From positions 485,242-549,241 of the forward strand of contig NC_067117.1 of the NCBI RefSeq assembly GCF_021347895.1: a DNA stretch of 64,000 nt. Reading direction: 5' to 3'. This DNA comes from Acanthochromis polyacanthus (taxonomy: Eukaryota; Chordata; Actinopteri; Pomacentridae). The position numbers and the translations under genes are program-made. The notes below the pieces were generated by a model, which had not been told where the DNA came from, searched no databases, and saw only the letters and a program-made list of their open reading frames with translations. This document shows, in pieces, positions 22,675 through 35,640 of this stretch. How positions within the stretch are numbered: position 1 is the stretch's first letter; each line of letters begins with the position of its first letter.

Positions 22675-25600
22675 ATGGCTGACGACCTGGACATCGAGGC
22701 GATGCTGGAGGCTCCCTACAGGAAGGTGAGAGTCTCTGAGTCCTCGCTGGTTCTGGAGCTCTCAGCCGGACTCCACTGCTCCTCATCCAGCTGCAGAACC
22801 TGAGCTGCACCACCGGGTTCAAGGTTGTACGCTGGAAATGGTAATAGATGTGGATCAGGGTTTCTTTCAAAGAGGAAAGAAACCAGAAAATATTTCCACT
22901 GAAGAAGCTAAAATCAGAGAAGTTAGACAGGTTTTATTAAAAATTGACTCAAACTGATGGATTAATAAAATAGTTTGAGATTAATTTAGTAGTTGAGATA
23001 TGAGAATGGCCCCTCACAGCTGTTTTTGTCTGTTTTTATATTTATTCTTTAGAAAATCATCCAGTTATTCCAGAATAAGATGTTTTTTGGGATGAAAATC
23101 CCTGTTTAGCACAAAACTGACTAAATGTCCCCTTGTCAGTTCTCCTTGATGCTCTAGTCAGCAGCGGTTTTAATTATTAGTTTGTCAGTTTTCATGCAAA
23201 AATAAAAATCCAAATGTTTTGCAGATTTACTGTCTCAGATAGAAAGAGCTCAAAATTTCTCAAAAGTCATCTGATGTGGGCTAAAAAAATGTCCAAAATG
23301 AGTTAAAAATGTCTGACATGAGCTAAAGTTTGTTCAGAATGACTTAAAATTTTCCATATGAGTTAAAGAAAAATGCTCAAAATGACTCAAAATGAATCTG
23401 ATATGAGCTAAAACTTGTCCAAAATAATGAAAAAGATGTGTTATATGAGCTAAAATTGTTCAAAATTTGCTCAGATTAGCTCAAAATTAGATTGGCGTGA
23501 GCTAGAAAGATTTGCTGCTTCTGTCATTTTTATTGTAAACTAAATATTTGGGATGTTATGCCTTTTTGGTCAATCAGAACTAGATGTTACTGAACTTCCT
23601 GGCATTTAATGCGCCAAACAGTTAATCAGATATTTGACTTAAAAACTACCACTTTTAACTCCTTATCGGGCCGTATAGGATGAAGTCTGGTCCCGTTGGA
23701 GACCAGGGGCCTCATTTATAAAACATTGCGTAGGATCCATACTAAAAGTTTGCGTACGCCAAAAATCTGAAATGGGCGTATGCCCTTCACCCCTGATTTA
23801 TAAAACTTTGCGTAAGCACAGCTGCACGCAATTCCTTGATAAATCACACACCAGCTGGAAGATTGCACAGCTGGATCCACCTCACATTCCGCCCACAACA
23901 CACCCACATTTTACCATGAATGGTCAATGCAAAGTAACTCATGAATGTATCTGTATATAAATAAGCTGCTGATCCACGGCATTTCACACAGCGCCCCCTG
24001 CAGTCTGTTCACTGCTGTGCGTCAGGATGAATGAATCATGTGTTGATCCAGGCCACCCTGCCACTAAATTTGTTATGATCATGTCCGATGTACAAATAAT
24101 TTGTAAACTGATTGAATGTACATTTTTTCGGTTCACATAGAGAAATCCATCTTCACTCGGGGGTTGTGGTGTGAAGCATGTGTGTCTGTACAGGGCTGAT
24201 TAATGGTTGGACGCTCATCCCATTCGGCCGCATATGGATAAATAAACAAAATTCTTTACTTTTTTTTGCCTTTTTACTGTGATAGTTGCAGTGAAGAGTG
24301 ACAGGAGAAGGGGAGAAGAGTAGGGGGAAGACATGCATAAAAGTGCCGCGGGCAGGAACCGAACCCGGGCCACTGCGTCAGAGACCACCCCTGTAAATGG
24401 GTCTTCTGCTTTCCCCGATGAGCCGTACAGGCGCCGGGTACTCGGTAAACAAAACTAATGAAGATCATCGCACCGTCCCAGATGTGGACCGGCCCTTCAG
24501 TCAAACGACCAAATGAAATAACGTTCAATCCGCTCCTGTTGATATATGAACATAGTTCTGCAAATACAGGTTGGCCGAATGACGCACTATATGAACATCT
24601 ACAACAATGAGGGTTTATGATTATCGGCTCTACAAGTCTAATATGTGATAACAATAAAGGTTTGAGATCAATCTGGTTTCAGTTCACCACTTCATCCTCC
24701 TGCACTGCCGTTCCCTCTGTCTCCAAAATGTGCTTAAGCAAGCATCAAAGTTGGAGCACCGGTGCGCACATTCTCGCACCAAGTTTGTTTTTAGAAATCA
24801 CAACGAACACAGCGTACGCCACTTTCTACGCAAAGGTTGTGATTTACGCCACTTTCTAGCAATGTTTTGTGCGTACGCAAGATTTATAAATGAGGCCCCT
24901 GGAGTCCAGGATGGAGTGGATTAAACAAGAGAGTTTTAGTAATCAGATTACTGGAACAACTGGAGGAATAGTTTCAGAACCAAACAAACCTGTTGTTTAA
25001 TTTTATTGATCAGGTCCGGTCAGGTCACTATAATAACAGTAATCTGATTATTGAGTCACTGTTTCAGTCCAAAGATCATTCATGAACAGAGACGCTAGCC
25101 TAGCCGCGCTAGACAACCCACGGCAACGAATTTAATTCTCTGCCAGGGTCGACAACAAAAACGACAACAGTCGTTGAGCTCCATTAGCACCGACTCTGAA
25201 TAATCTTTCTGTTAACATGTCTGTAATATACTTGAGCTTCACCCATTGACTGTATAAATAAGGCTTCACCGAACTACCGCATCCTCTGATTTCCGGCGCT
25301 CTAGGAGCCTATTCGTTGCGCTGATTGGTTGTATACCAACTCAATTGCTGCAGAGTGATTTGATAGACAACCTTTTAGCCCGCCTCCCTCCCTGTCCAGC
25401 GGTCCTAGACCCTTGTGCCTTCAGAGCATGGGTCTAGCGCGGCTAGGCTACAGAGACGCAGCATCAAACTGTAAATGATTGATGATCAGGACATTGATCA
25501 ATTATCAGCTGCAGATTGTTCAGTTTATCAGACTGATGGCGGAGCAGTAGAGTCTGGCTGATGATGATGATAATGATGATGATGATGATGATGATGAAGG

Positions 25601-28600
25601 CGTCCTCAGACTGTCATGAATAAATGCCCATCTATCTCTCTTTGTAGACTTGCCTAACGATTTCTCACCTCTACTCCCCTGAATGCCAGTGTGATCTGTC
25701 ACAGACATGAAGGTAGTAAACAGCCCCCATCATGCATTGCTGTACTGTGGTCCCCATGGTAACATGACTGTGGTTCCCCTGGTAACTGGAAACTGTCCCC
25801 TGGCTTTGGCCCAGTCCCCTCGATGAGGAACAGTTAGCCGATAGCTTAGCATAGGCAGCATCCTGACTGAGCTGTACCGGGACGGATACTCACCGGGTCG
25901 GATCTGAGACTGAGGTCAGGACAGAGCAGGTGGGGTGGGCGGGGCTTACATGGTTAAAGTGGAGCTGCTCTCTGCCCACCTGGGGACAGGTGTCATGTCT
26001 TATTGTGGCAGCTCTGCAGGAAGCTTAAAGACGTGATGTCACGGTCAGGGTCACATGTTCCAGCCCAGGGGTCGGCAACCTTTAACACTCAAAGAGCCAT
26101 TTCGACCCGTGTCCCACAGAAAAGAAAACACTGGGAGCCGCAAAATCCTTTTGGCATTTAAAATGAAGACAACACTGCATATATAGCTTTTTTACCTCTA
26201 TGCCCTTGTTAATCAGCCTCTAATTAGATAGATTCATTTTTTTAATTGTGTCCTTCCACTAATATTTATCTTACTTGGTTAATGTCATTTTTGCTCCTGG
26301 ACCTCATATGTTACATAACGTTAGCTGGAAATCAATATTTTGTGAATGTCTATTTAACTTGTAAAATCTATTTATCTTAAGCTAATAACTTTTCTCCGGT
26401 AAGTCGCTGCCCTATTTTTCCAAGACGACACTCCTCTGACTCTCTGACCTGCTGCCTGGACATCGAGCCGTGTTCTTGCCAGTAACGTGTATTACCCTAT
26501 CATGAGTACTTTTGACTCAAAGACAAGACGTGTCTTTCTTGGAGTGGAGCTTTAATATACAGGCTTGCCATTCTTGAATACAAAACGATGTGAAACTACA
26601 GGCGTTGCTTCTCCAGGAGTAAAACAAAAAAGGCATGAAACGTGTGGGAATCGGAGCTCCGTGTTGTCTCTCTGCATCAGCTTTGCACTCTCATGCAATA
26701 GTACCCCAGCAGCCCATCCGGTGAAGTGACACGTCAAAATAAGAGCGGTAATTTCACAATAAAATTGGCTATATTAAAATGCATTGAAACGCGCCTGAAA
26801 GGCAGAACAATTTATTTTCCAAAGTTACAGGGAGCCACAACAGAGGGCTGAAAGAGCCGCGGGTTGCCGACCCCTGTTCCAGCCCATCCAATCAGGGAGC
26901 AGTTTGTTTCCTCCAATCACTGCACAGGTTGAGAAGCAGCCAGACATGTTACCTGTCCACCCTGTTTAGAATGACACCTACATTACCCATGATGCGCTGG
27001 GCCTTCAGAGCTGGCTGCTACATACTTGTGTCATGTTAGATGCTTTAACACCTGCAACACCTGTACTGTCTGTAGAAATATGTAGACAAACCCTCCAGCA
27101 TCTGTAAAACATCTGGAAGAATTGGTTTGATCCAGTCAACTGGGATGAGGGAGGGCTGGAACAGGACAGGTGTGCTGCCTGCACAGATGACAGTCTCAGG
27201 TGTAGTGAGGAGGTGTGTCCTCTGGTTTGGGCTGAGTGAGTGACTTCGCCTCCTGTCTGCTTCAGGACCCTTCAGAGGAGTCCCAGCACCACTCTGAAGA
27301 CCAGCTGGACTGTGGATGTTCTGTCTGCACCCAGAGAACCTCAGAACCCCCTCAGACCCCCACAGAGAACTGGGCTGCAGCCTCAGAACCCCACAGAGAA
27401 CTGGGCTGCAGGCTGGGACCGACTGACATGGACTGACCCGGACCGACCCAGACTGACCAGAGCCCCCACCCCACAGCCTGTTTGAACGACTCATTAAATT
27501 GTGTTTATATTCTCTCTGCCCCCTCCCTCCCTGTGTCCCGTCCTCACCTGAATGTTGCCTCCTCATGCTGTTCTCTGTCGACCCGCTTAGGAGGACACCA
27601 AGGCCCCCAGCCCCAACGGACAGGAGGACCGAAACAAAAGGTAAGCCTGTCCACCTGTCTGTCCATGTGTCTGCTGTCTAACCTTCTGAACTCCAGTTTC
27701 TGAGAGCCTGATGACCCCTTCTGGAGATAGGCCCATAAGGGGGGCTCTGACAGGTCCAGAACTTTCCACCCCGGATGCCAGGTGCTGGGCAGGTGACTCT
27801 GAATGTTCATGGACCAAACAGCAGCGCCGGCTCCTTGGTCTTCTTAGTGTCTCTGGGTGGTTCCTGGGCGGAGTTCTGCCCAGGGACTCCATAATTCTGC
27901 TGGGGGACTTCAACCCTGATTTGGTACCACAGCATCGTAGGCCAAAGGTCAGGGATGGACTCGTAGTCGTATCTTCAGACCTGCGGCTGAATGTCTGAGA
28001 GCAGAGGAGCAGAACTGATGGAAGACTGCCGGACAGACCTGGTAAACCCAAACATGAAGTGAGCCTGAGCTGTGAACGTCTGATGGAGGCCCCTGTCCAT
28101 GGGGTCTTAAACTCCTGCCTCTGGAAGAGTTTCTCATGCACCCCGGAGGAGGTTGGGACTTTGAATCTGAGGACGCCATGTTCAAAGCCTCGGTGGTGGT
28201 GGTGTGAGGAGCTGTGGCCTGAAAGTAGCTGGTGTCTGTTGTGATGGAAAACTAAGGTCCTGTTGGTGGACACTAGTGGCAAAGGAACCCATCGGGCTAA
28301 AGAAGGAGACCTTTCATGTCCTGTTTAGTCCAGGGGTCTCCTGAAACAACAGACCGGTACTGGGATGTAGAAGGAAAGCAGCTGCAGGAGTCATAGGGTA
28401 ATCCTCAGGTGTGGGAGGAATTCTTGGAGGCCAAGGAGGACTTTCAGTTGGCCTCAGGGAGGGAAGGCAGGGTATGTCCAGGGAGGTACTACTGACCTGG
28501 ACTGGACATACTGTTGAACAATGTAAAAAGCAGTTTGAGGAACTCCTAACCCTGAACAAAACATCCTCTATTGAGAGGGCAGATTCTGAAGGCTCATCCA

Positions 28601-30686
28601 TCTCTGTGGCAGAGGCCACTAAGGTAATCAAGAATGCCTTCAGTGAACATGTTTTACCCTACGATGCTGAAAGCTGTGGAACTTACTGGGCTGTTTTGGC
28701 TCTTCAGAGTTGCCTGCAGGTCGGGTTGGTGGTTCCCATTTTTAGAAAGGGAAACTGGGAGTGTATTCTAACTCTCAAATTATAACATTGCTCAGCCTCT
28801 GCATGACAATTTTCCTCCAGGGGGCTCTGAGGCTTTGTCAAACCTCACATTCAGAATGGGCAGTGCAGGTTCCCTCCTGGCCATGGACCAGCTCCTTAGC
28901 GTTTCAGCAGCCAGTCCACATTTGTTCTGTGAATTTGAAGAAGGCCGTAAATGGATGGTAAATGGACTTGACGTAAATTTTTCCCTATATGTTGTTATTA
29001 CGCCCCCGGAGGCACAAGCATCAGGTCAACAGGGTCGCAGATACAACACGACGCCATGGACGAAGAGAAATTACCGTTTTTTATATAGAATAAACCATAC
29101 AAAATTAACTATTGGATAAAGAAAAGCACTCAGTTGACATCAAAACATAAATCATGTACTCAACCATGCTAGAAGTATAAATCACACAGCAATGTGGCTG
29201 GGACGAGCAGAGCGACCTTGTAGAAGCGAAATGAGGTGTGGTTTATTTATTTTCTGTTTATATCATGTGTTGTTATCGTGTGATATCGCTGTTCACACGA
29301 GAGCCTCTCCACGTTATTGTGGAATTTCGGGGTGAGAAACGCTGCAGTGCCTCAAATCAAGACGTTAATGAAGAACTTAATGATTGCTGCAGCCTTCAGA
29401 ACATTCCTCTAGTTCTAGGTGTCTGTCTCGCTGTGCTCTGATTGGCTGCTGTGTGTCCAATAGGAAGAAGCACACGCGCTCTCACAGCCGCGACAGAAAG
29501 CGCAGTCGGAGTCGAGACAAGAAGAGGAGTCATAGCCGCAAACGCAGCCGCAGCCGAGAGCGACGCAGGAGTCGCAGCCGCAGCCGAGAACGCCGTCGCA
29601 GCCGAGAGCGAGGAGGACGCTACCGAGACCATCACAAGTCGTGAGTTACCATGGAGACGGAGCTGCAGCCCAACTGTCTGCTCACCTGTCTGCTCACCTG
29701 TCTGTCTGCTCACCTGTCTGTCCGCTCATGTCTGTGTTTCCAGCCGTCGGAGGTCTAAGAGTAAGAGTCCATTCAGGAAGGAGAAGAGTCCGATCAGGTG
29801 AGTGTTTGATGGTTTGTGTTTATGGGATGTTTCCATCTGGACTGTTAGACGCTCAGTTGAACTGTCAATGTCGTCATGGTAACAGGCAGCCCATAGACAA
29901 TCTGACTCCAGAGGAACGAGACGCCCGGACCGTGTTCTGTATGCAGCTGGCAGCCCGGATACGACCTCGAGACCTGGAGGAGTTCTTCTCAGCTGTTGGG
30001 AAGGTGTAGTGTGTATTATGGGATGTATCCTAGTGTCTATAACCTGCTGTGATCATCAGTATTATGGGATGTATCCTAGTGTAGAAACAATCATTGGTTC
30101 CCTGGATATGTTTCTGGTTTCTGAAACTTTAAAAGGTCTTTGTGGGGAAATTTCAATGTTGGTCAGAACTATTACAGACGATGACATTGGTGGTTGGTTG
30201 CTGTGGTAACCGTTGCTATGGTGCCTCCACAGGTTCGGGATGTGAGGATGATCTCAGACAGAAACTCTCGCAGGTCGAAGGGCATCGCCTACATCGAGTT
30301 TGTGGAGGCCAGCTCAGTTCCTCTGGCCATCGGACTGACGGGGCAAAGGCTGCTGGGAGTTCCCATCATCGTACAGGCATCACAGGTACACACACTCTCA
30401 CACACACACATCTTCAGAATTTCTCACTTTGATGATTTCAAACTAAACTTTGTCTAGAGAAACACACAGAGGTACTTTAGTACTGATGAATAGGAGTAGA
30501 GTGACTGTACCTGTACCACATCTGTACCACATCTGTGTCCAGGCTGAGAAGAACCGAGCAGCAGCAGCAGCAGCAGCTAACAACCTTCAGAAGGGAACAT
30601 CTGGACCGATGAGGCTCTACGTCGGCTCGCTGCACTTCAACATCACCGAGGAGATGCTGAGAGGAATCTTTGAGCCGTTTGGACGG

Positions 30687-30730
<44 letters not shown>

Positions 30731-32736
30731 CACACACACATGCACACACACACACACACACACAGAAAAACAAGTGCACATTCATACACACACACAGTGA
30801 GTGTGTGACAGTTGCTCTGTGTTTCAGATTGAGAGCATCCAGCTGATGATGGACAGTGAGACGGGACGCTCTAAAGGCTACGGCTTCATCACGGTGAGTT
30901 CTGCATCCTCATCATCCTCCAGGTTCTGGTCATGTGACAGGAAGCTGAAGTGTAGACCTGCCGTTGGTCCATCATCTCCACCTTCTGTGATCTGTTGTAA
31001 TGGTTGGTCTTCCTGCTGCTGGTGTTCAGCATCAGCTGTACCTGCCTGTGAGACCAACACACCTGTGTGATGTCAGTTTGCAGATGCAGAATGCGCTAAG
31101 AAAGCCCTGGAGCAGCTGAACGGCTTCGAGCTGGCGGGTCGCCCCATGAAGGTGGGTCACGTGACGGAGCGGACCGACCCGTCCACGGCATCGTCTTTCC
31201 TCGACAGTGACGAGCTGGAACGCACCGGCATCGACCTGGGGACCACCGGGAGGCTGCAGCTGATGGCCCGACTGGCTGAAGGTAGTCCACCTGGTCACAC
31301 TTGTAACCAACAGGTCCAGTAGAACCAGAACCAGAGTCAGGGAGGTTCTAACCTGCAGTCTGTTGCAGGAACCGGACTGCAGATTCCTCCTGCTGCTCAG
31401 CAGGCTCTGCAGATGAGTGGAGCTATCGCTATCGGAGCCATGGCTGCTGTGTCAGGTACACACTGTACACACACTACTACACTATACACACAGTGTAGTG
31501 ATCAGAGTGTGTGTTATTGATCAGAGTGTGTGTTATTGATCAGAGTGTTTTTCTTCCAGCTGCCATGAATCCGTCCCTCAACATGAACATGAACTCTGCT
31601 GCCCTCAACCTGCCCTCTCAGCCTCTGGCCACTCACTGCTTCCAGCTGTCCAACATGTTCAACCCCCACAGGTGAGGACTCACCTGTCAGAGATCAGCTG
31701 ATCAGTGTTGATCCATCAGTCCGTCTGGACTGTCCACATCTGTGGTTCTTCATAGTCAGACAGGCCTGTTGTCATACGTGTTCCTGCCGTCATATATGTA
31801 CTGGACAGCGATATGCCCACTGGCAGAGACACCTGAGAGTTGTTTGATGTGAAAACGTTGTGAATGTGACAGGTGAGCTGACGGGTAACAGTAACTGTGT
31901 TTCAGTGAGGAGGCAGCTGGTTGGGAGGTGGACATCCAGCATGACGTCATCGAGGAGTGCAACAAACATGGAGGAGTGGTCCACATCTACGTGGACAAGA
32001 ACTCTGCCGAGGTACACATCGCCATCCTCCCCTCTGACATCACCATCCTCCCCTCTGACATCACCATCCTCCCCTCTGACATCACCATCCTGACATCACC
32101 ATCCTCCCCTCTGACATCACCATCCTCCCCTCTGACATCGCCATCCTCCCCTCTGACATCACCATCCTCCCCTCTGACATCACCATCCTCCCCTCTGACA
32201 TCACCATCCTGACATCACCATCCTCCCCTCTGACATCACCATCCTCCCCTCTGACATCGCCATCCTCCCCTCTGACATCACCATCCTCCCCTCTGACATC
32301 GCCATCCTCCCCTCTGACATCGCCATCCTCCCCTCTGACATCGCCATCCTCCCCTCTGACATCGCCATCCTCCCCTCTGACATCGCCATCCTCCCCTCTG
32401 ACATCACCATCCTCCCCTCTGACCTCAGTTTGACCTTTGTCTGTTTTTTTATAGGGAAATGTTTACGTCAAATGTCCGTCGATCCCGGCCGCCATGGCTG
32501 CCGTCAACACTCTTCATGGAAGATACTTTGCTGGTAAGACTTCCTGTCAGCTGACACCCACGCTGTCATGTGACACCCATGTGGTGGACCAATCCCTGAG
32601 CAGCTCTGACATCCTCTCACCTGTTGTTTCAGGTAAGATGATCACGGCGGCGTACGTCCCCCTGCCCACCTACCACAACCTGTTCCCAGAGTCTGTCACT
32701 GCCACTCAGCTGCTGGCCCCGCCTCCACGCCGGTGA
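22675..32736 (+). CDS. rbm39: RNA-binding protein 39 (splicing factor)
   Basis: Nuclear pre-mRNA splicing factor related to U2AF65 and a transcriptional coactivator. Coding exons: 22675-22725, 27591-27640, 29464-29640, 29744-29797, 29886-30003, 30233-30385, 30543-30686, 30828-30893, 31077-31281, 31369-31455, 31560-31671, 31906-32011, 32455-32533, 32633-32736. The frame is unbroken, giving 501 residues (human about 530). In order: MADDLDIEAMLEAPYRK N-terminus; an Arg/Ser-rich domain (about 34-110); RRM1 (about 126-201, RNP2 VFCMQL, RNP1 KGIAYIEF 166-173); an alanine run; RRM2 (about 225-300, RNP1 KGYGFITF 265-272); an Ala/Met-rich linker; and a C-terminal U2AF-homology RRM (about 385-490). ATTAAA at 33145-33150 is the likely polyadenylation signal. 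Teleosts may have two copies (a and b); I cannot tell which this is. Confidence 0.97.
23225..23510. repeat. Degenerate GAGCTAAAAATTG repeat, rbm39 intron 2
   Basis: Third block of the same repeat family, with modules GAGCTAAA, CAAAATGA and CTGATATGAG. Confidence 0.65.
23704..24901. mobile_element. DNA transposon-like element, GGGGCCTC termini
   Basis: Inverted ends AGGGGCCTCATTTATAAA and TTTATAAATGAGGCCCCT, with repeated GCGTACGC motifs just inside each end. Flanks TGGAGACC and TGGAGTCC (23697-23704 and 24900-24907) are an imperfect 8-bp duplication, suggesting hAT or a relative. A tRNA-derived SINE sits inside. No transposase is recognisable. Confidence 0.7.
24245..24445 (-). mobile_element. 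tRNA-derived SINE
   Basis: On the minus strand a tRNA-like head is followed by a B-box-like CCGGGTTCGGTTCC (complement near 24356-24368), then the body GGCACTTTTATGCATGTCTT, CCCCTTCTCCTGTCACTCTT and a GGCAAAAAAAAG tail. This is the layout of a common teleost tRNA-SINE. It is inserted in the surrounding DNA element. Confidence 0.65.
25095..25450. mobile_element. hAT-type MITE with 8-bp target duplication
   Basis: 356 bp with inverted ends AGCCTAGCCGCGCTAGA and TCTAGCGCGGCTAGGCT. It is flanked by the exact 8-bp duplication CAGAGACG (25087-25094 and 25451-25458). Non-coding, in rbm39 intron 2. Confidence 0.87.
25558..25596. repeat. (GAT)n microsatellite
   Basis: About a dozen GAT units with one TAAT interruption, in rbm39 intron 2. 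Confidence 0.85.
26066..26876. mobile_element. hAT-type non-autonomous element, 811 bp
   Basis: Ends CAGGGGTCGGCAACC and GGTTGCCGACCCCTG are typical hAT termini. The exact 8-bp duplication TTCCAGCC flanks both sides (26058-26065 and 26877-26884). The interior is AT-rich with no usable transposase frame. In rbm39 intron 2. Confidence 0.92.
27700..28980 (+). mobile_element. Decayed non-LTR retrotransposon fragment
   Basis: Plus-strand vestiges include LLGDFN (about 27900; endonuclease motif) and VVSSDLR-like pieces (about 27960). Further on are a region resembling the LINE linker upstream of the polymerase and VVPIFRKGNWE (about 28730-28765; start of the reverse transcriptase fingers). Stops and deletions break every frame. 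It lies in rbm39 intron 3. Clade not assigned. Confidence 0.6.
30690..30770. repeat. (CA)n microsatellite in rbm39
   Basis: Starts within the donor of exon 30543-30686 (GTAACACACACA) and runs most of the 141-bp intron. Confidence 0.9.
32020..32425. repeat. 21-bp minisatellite in rbm39
   Basis: About 19 copies of a 21-bp unit made of CCATCCTCCCCTCTGACAT plus CA or CG. It starts 8 bp after the donor of exon 31906-32011. Because 21 is a multiple of three, the rbm39 frame continues into it as repeated ILPSDIT until an irregular unit shifts the frame. Confidence 0.92.
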
Positions 32737-33169
32737 CTCAACAACAGCACTGCCCTCTGATTGGACAGTGGACATTAGAGCCCGCCCCTCCTTTACATCA
32801 TCTCTTCTTCGGTTCATCAGGTCTGAAAACGCCTGTGAGGGATGCTGTGTGTTTGTTTGTTTTCAGTTGGGACACAAACAACTCGCTGTCTCACTATTGG
32901 CTGGATCCTGCTCACATGTCTGTGCTGTCTCGACCATGTGACTTGCCCCATTTCCTTCCTGTTGATGATCTCATCAGCGTTTCTGTGTGAAGCCTCACAC
33001 AGCTCCGCCCCTCCGGAGTATCGTCCAATGATTGAGCTCTGTGAGCTGTGAGGGGGCGGGGACGGTGTCTGCTGATTGGTCGGTTCGAAGCCGTTTAGTA
33101 TTTAACTGTTTTTCTAAATGAGATTTGATTTTGTAAAATTGTCGATTAAATTTATTTTGAAGTCACTCA

Positions 33170-34248
33170 GCTGCAGCGTCTTCTTCTCTGCTGGCTCTTG
33201 ATTGGCTGAGAAGTACCAGAGGGCGGAGCCTGGTATCCAACCCTTGGTAACTCACTCAGGTGTTACCTGTGAATCACCTGCAGTCTGCATGTGTTCGGAC
33301 CAGGAAATGGTACCTGGATGAGTTCCTGTTGGTTCTGTTTAGTTCTTGAACCACCAGAGGAAGTCCAGGTACCTTCGACTGATAACACCTGACCCAGGTA
33401 GAGGCTGCTGCAGTGCATTATGGGTATTCTATATCTAATGTTCATACTGGTGTCTCTAATATTCACACTTCATGTTCAGGACAGACGTCTGGAGACCAAC
33501 CAGAAGATCTTCAGCGTCATAACCATGGAGATACAAAAACATCTGCGCTATGAGGAGATCAAAGGAGGAACCAGCTGGAGGATCTGGAAGAGGTTTCTCG
33601 AAACATCTTCCAGAGCCTCCAGCTGGTTTCTCCTGAAGCTCCTACCATCACCAGGACCTGGATGACTGGGAACCTCCACAGAAGGATGAGGAGACATTAG
33701 TTCAGGTTTAACATCTGAGGAAACATGGTGCACGTGATGGTTCAGAGTTTTCATTACATTTTGGCAAATAATCAGAGAAATGGTTTCAATCATTCTGAGT
33801 CCTACTACCAGAAAACATCTGAGTTCTCTGTCCTCCATGATGTTCTTGTTCCACAGAGCTGCAGGACTTTAAAATGAACCACAGTGAAGAAAATGAGACA
33901 GAAACTGTTTGGAGTTCAGACGGTTAAAAACTATTTGCCAAAAGACCAACTTCTAGAATTGCTTAAGAAGCTACAAAGACGATCGAGTTCCAAACATCTG
34001 CTGCTCACAGGAAGTCACTGAAGAACAATATCTTCTGCAGGGCTTTTTCCTCAGGTCTTCTCAGGATGTTCATTTAGTTTTAGTATCTGAAGGTTGTAGT
34101 CTGTTATAATAGAATTACCCTCTAAACCTGTCCACTTCCTGTGGTTCTGGTACATCGATATTCAAATAATATGTATTTGGAAAAGAAAACAGACATTCTT
34201 AAGGAAGGGTGGCTGCTCTTCCAGTTTGTCCTACCCTTAATGAATGTG

Positions 34249-34283
<35 letters not shown>

Positions 34284-34310
34284 GAAGGCAGACCATCTAG
34301 AACCTTCATT
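33170..34310. other. Intergenic, dispersed repeat remnants
   Basis: No gene is seen. A part (about 33560-33690) is similar, inverted, to tsen2 intron 10 near 19740-19830 (TCATCCTGGTCCTGG shared), so it is a dispersed repeat. A (TA)n tract lies at 34250-34280. Confidence 0.45.
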
Positions 34311-34314
34311 CCAG

Positions 34315-34440
34315 CCTGATGGAACCCTTTCTTTACCACGTCTGATGTGTGTTTGGGCTCATTGTCAACCTTCTGCTGATGGTTTTAGGTTCTCCTGAAG
34401 AACATGGAGGTGATCATCCTCCTTCATTTTTATCCCCCGC
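34315..34440 (-). mobile_element. Tc1-like transposase remnant
   Basis: On the minus strand the sequence reads HVLQENLKPSAEG, which resembles a conserved stretch ahead of the second catalytic Asp in Tc1 transposases. It is short and interrupted. Confidence 0.5.
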
Positions 34441-34700
34441 CTCCACGAAGTGGAAAAGGGGGAAAACGTTTTGGCCTCCGTCCGTCCGTCCCTCCGAGAT
34501 GAAGGGGACAGCTTTTCTCGGAAACTATTACAGCTAGGATTACGAAATTTAGTGTGTAGCTTCACACCATGGACACCTTGATCAAGTTCAAAAATGAGAC
34601 CTGTGCGATGATATTTAACAGAGTTATGGCCCTTTATCACTGTTTTGGATATAGACTCATAGACATCACATGTGGCGGGGGATATTGATGACCATGTCGT
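34430..34700. repeat. Dispersed repeat with CCCCCGCC/GGCGGGGG ends
   Basis: Starts TATCCCCCGCCTCCACGAAG and ends ATGTGGCGGGGGATA, with short inverted ends. Includes a (GTCC)n-like run. Class unknown, non-coding. Confidence 0.45.
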
Positions 34701-35224
34701 GTTGTTCCGTTTTGTTACCACTGCGATCGTGTGTAGTTTCCCTGTGCTCTGTGTGTCCTTTTTATTTGCCACTCAAATATGCAAATAGGACAGCGCTGCA
34801 CCACCGCCGGATTGGTAGAGGATACCAGGAAGGCGTCGTCTCCAGGTCGGAGGGTCAGAGGGCGTGGCAAACATCCTACTCTGTTTCCAACCAAAGTACA
34901 CGTCACCATGCTTCAATTCTGTGATTTTGAGAATATAGACTAGTAGCAGTTTGTTTTCTGAGAATATAGAGCAGTCACCTTTTTTATAAATGTTTTTTCT
35001 CATGTTTAACTTAGGGAGATAAGGCTTTGTTGTTCTTTTCAAAGTTTTGTTTTGGTTAATAGATTGGTGGCCTTTTGTTTGTTTTTGGTCACTCTCGGTT
35101 TTAGTTAACCATCACCATTGATTCTATTCACACATTTATTGTAAACTAGAAAAGCACTCAGAGTGCAGATATTGACATTCCCACGCAACATTGTATTCAC
35201 ATACATTTATGTACGATTTATTCT

Positions 35225-35385
35225 AAGTTGTTTTTGGGCCATTTTGTGGGTTATATTCAACAGGGAGAGAGGAAAACAGGAAACCCATGCAGTACAGGAT
35301 CATGAGCTGGAATTGAACCTGTATCTCTGACAGTTCTGTTTATGAATCGCCTTCTTAACCAGTTGAGCTATCTGGACGCCTTGCT
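35225..35385 (-). mobile_element. tRNA-derived SINE
   Basis: On the minus strand GTCCAGATAGCTCAACTGGT has an A-box form, and CAGGTTCAATTCC, about 40 bp on, has a B-box form. A SINE body with TTTCCTCTCTCCCTG follows. It is an old, diverged copy. Confidence 0.6.
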
Positions 35386-35519
35386 CCAATTTGATATGAT
35401 GTTTTTGTCATATTTTGGACCACATGCTAAAAAATTCAAAGTGATCCAGAATCCAGGATCCTTTCCAGATTGCCACCAAAATTAAATCCACTCTTCCTCT
35501 TACCATAGTCTACATCTCC

Positions 35520-35640
35520 TCAAAATTTCATCTGAATCTGCCCCGGCGTTTTTGAGTTATCTTGCTAACAGACAGACACACAAACGCCGGGTGTCGCATA
35601 ACCTCCTTGGCGGAGGTAATAAACACCTGTGTGTGTTGTA
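35520..35640. repeat. Half-copy of the foldback repeat family
   Basis: Contains TTTTTGAGTTAT, TGCTAACAGACAGACACACA and CCTCCTTGGCGGAGGTAATA, as in one arm of the palindrome at 14180-14517. Confidence 0.55.

Noticed and set aside
27045..28282. Minus-strand frames of 173 and 231 codons
   Set aside because: Antisense to rbm39 intron/exon sequence and to a plus-strand LINE remnant; no domain is visible.
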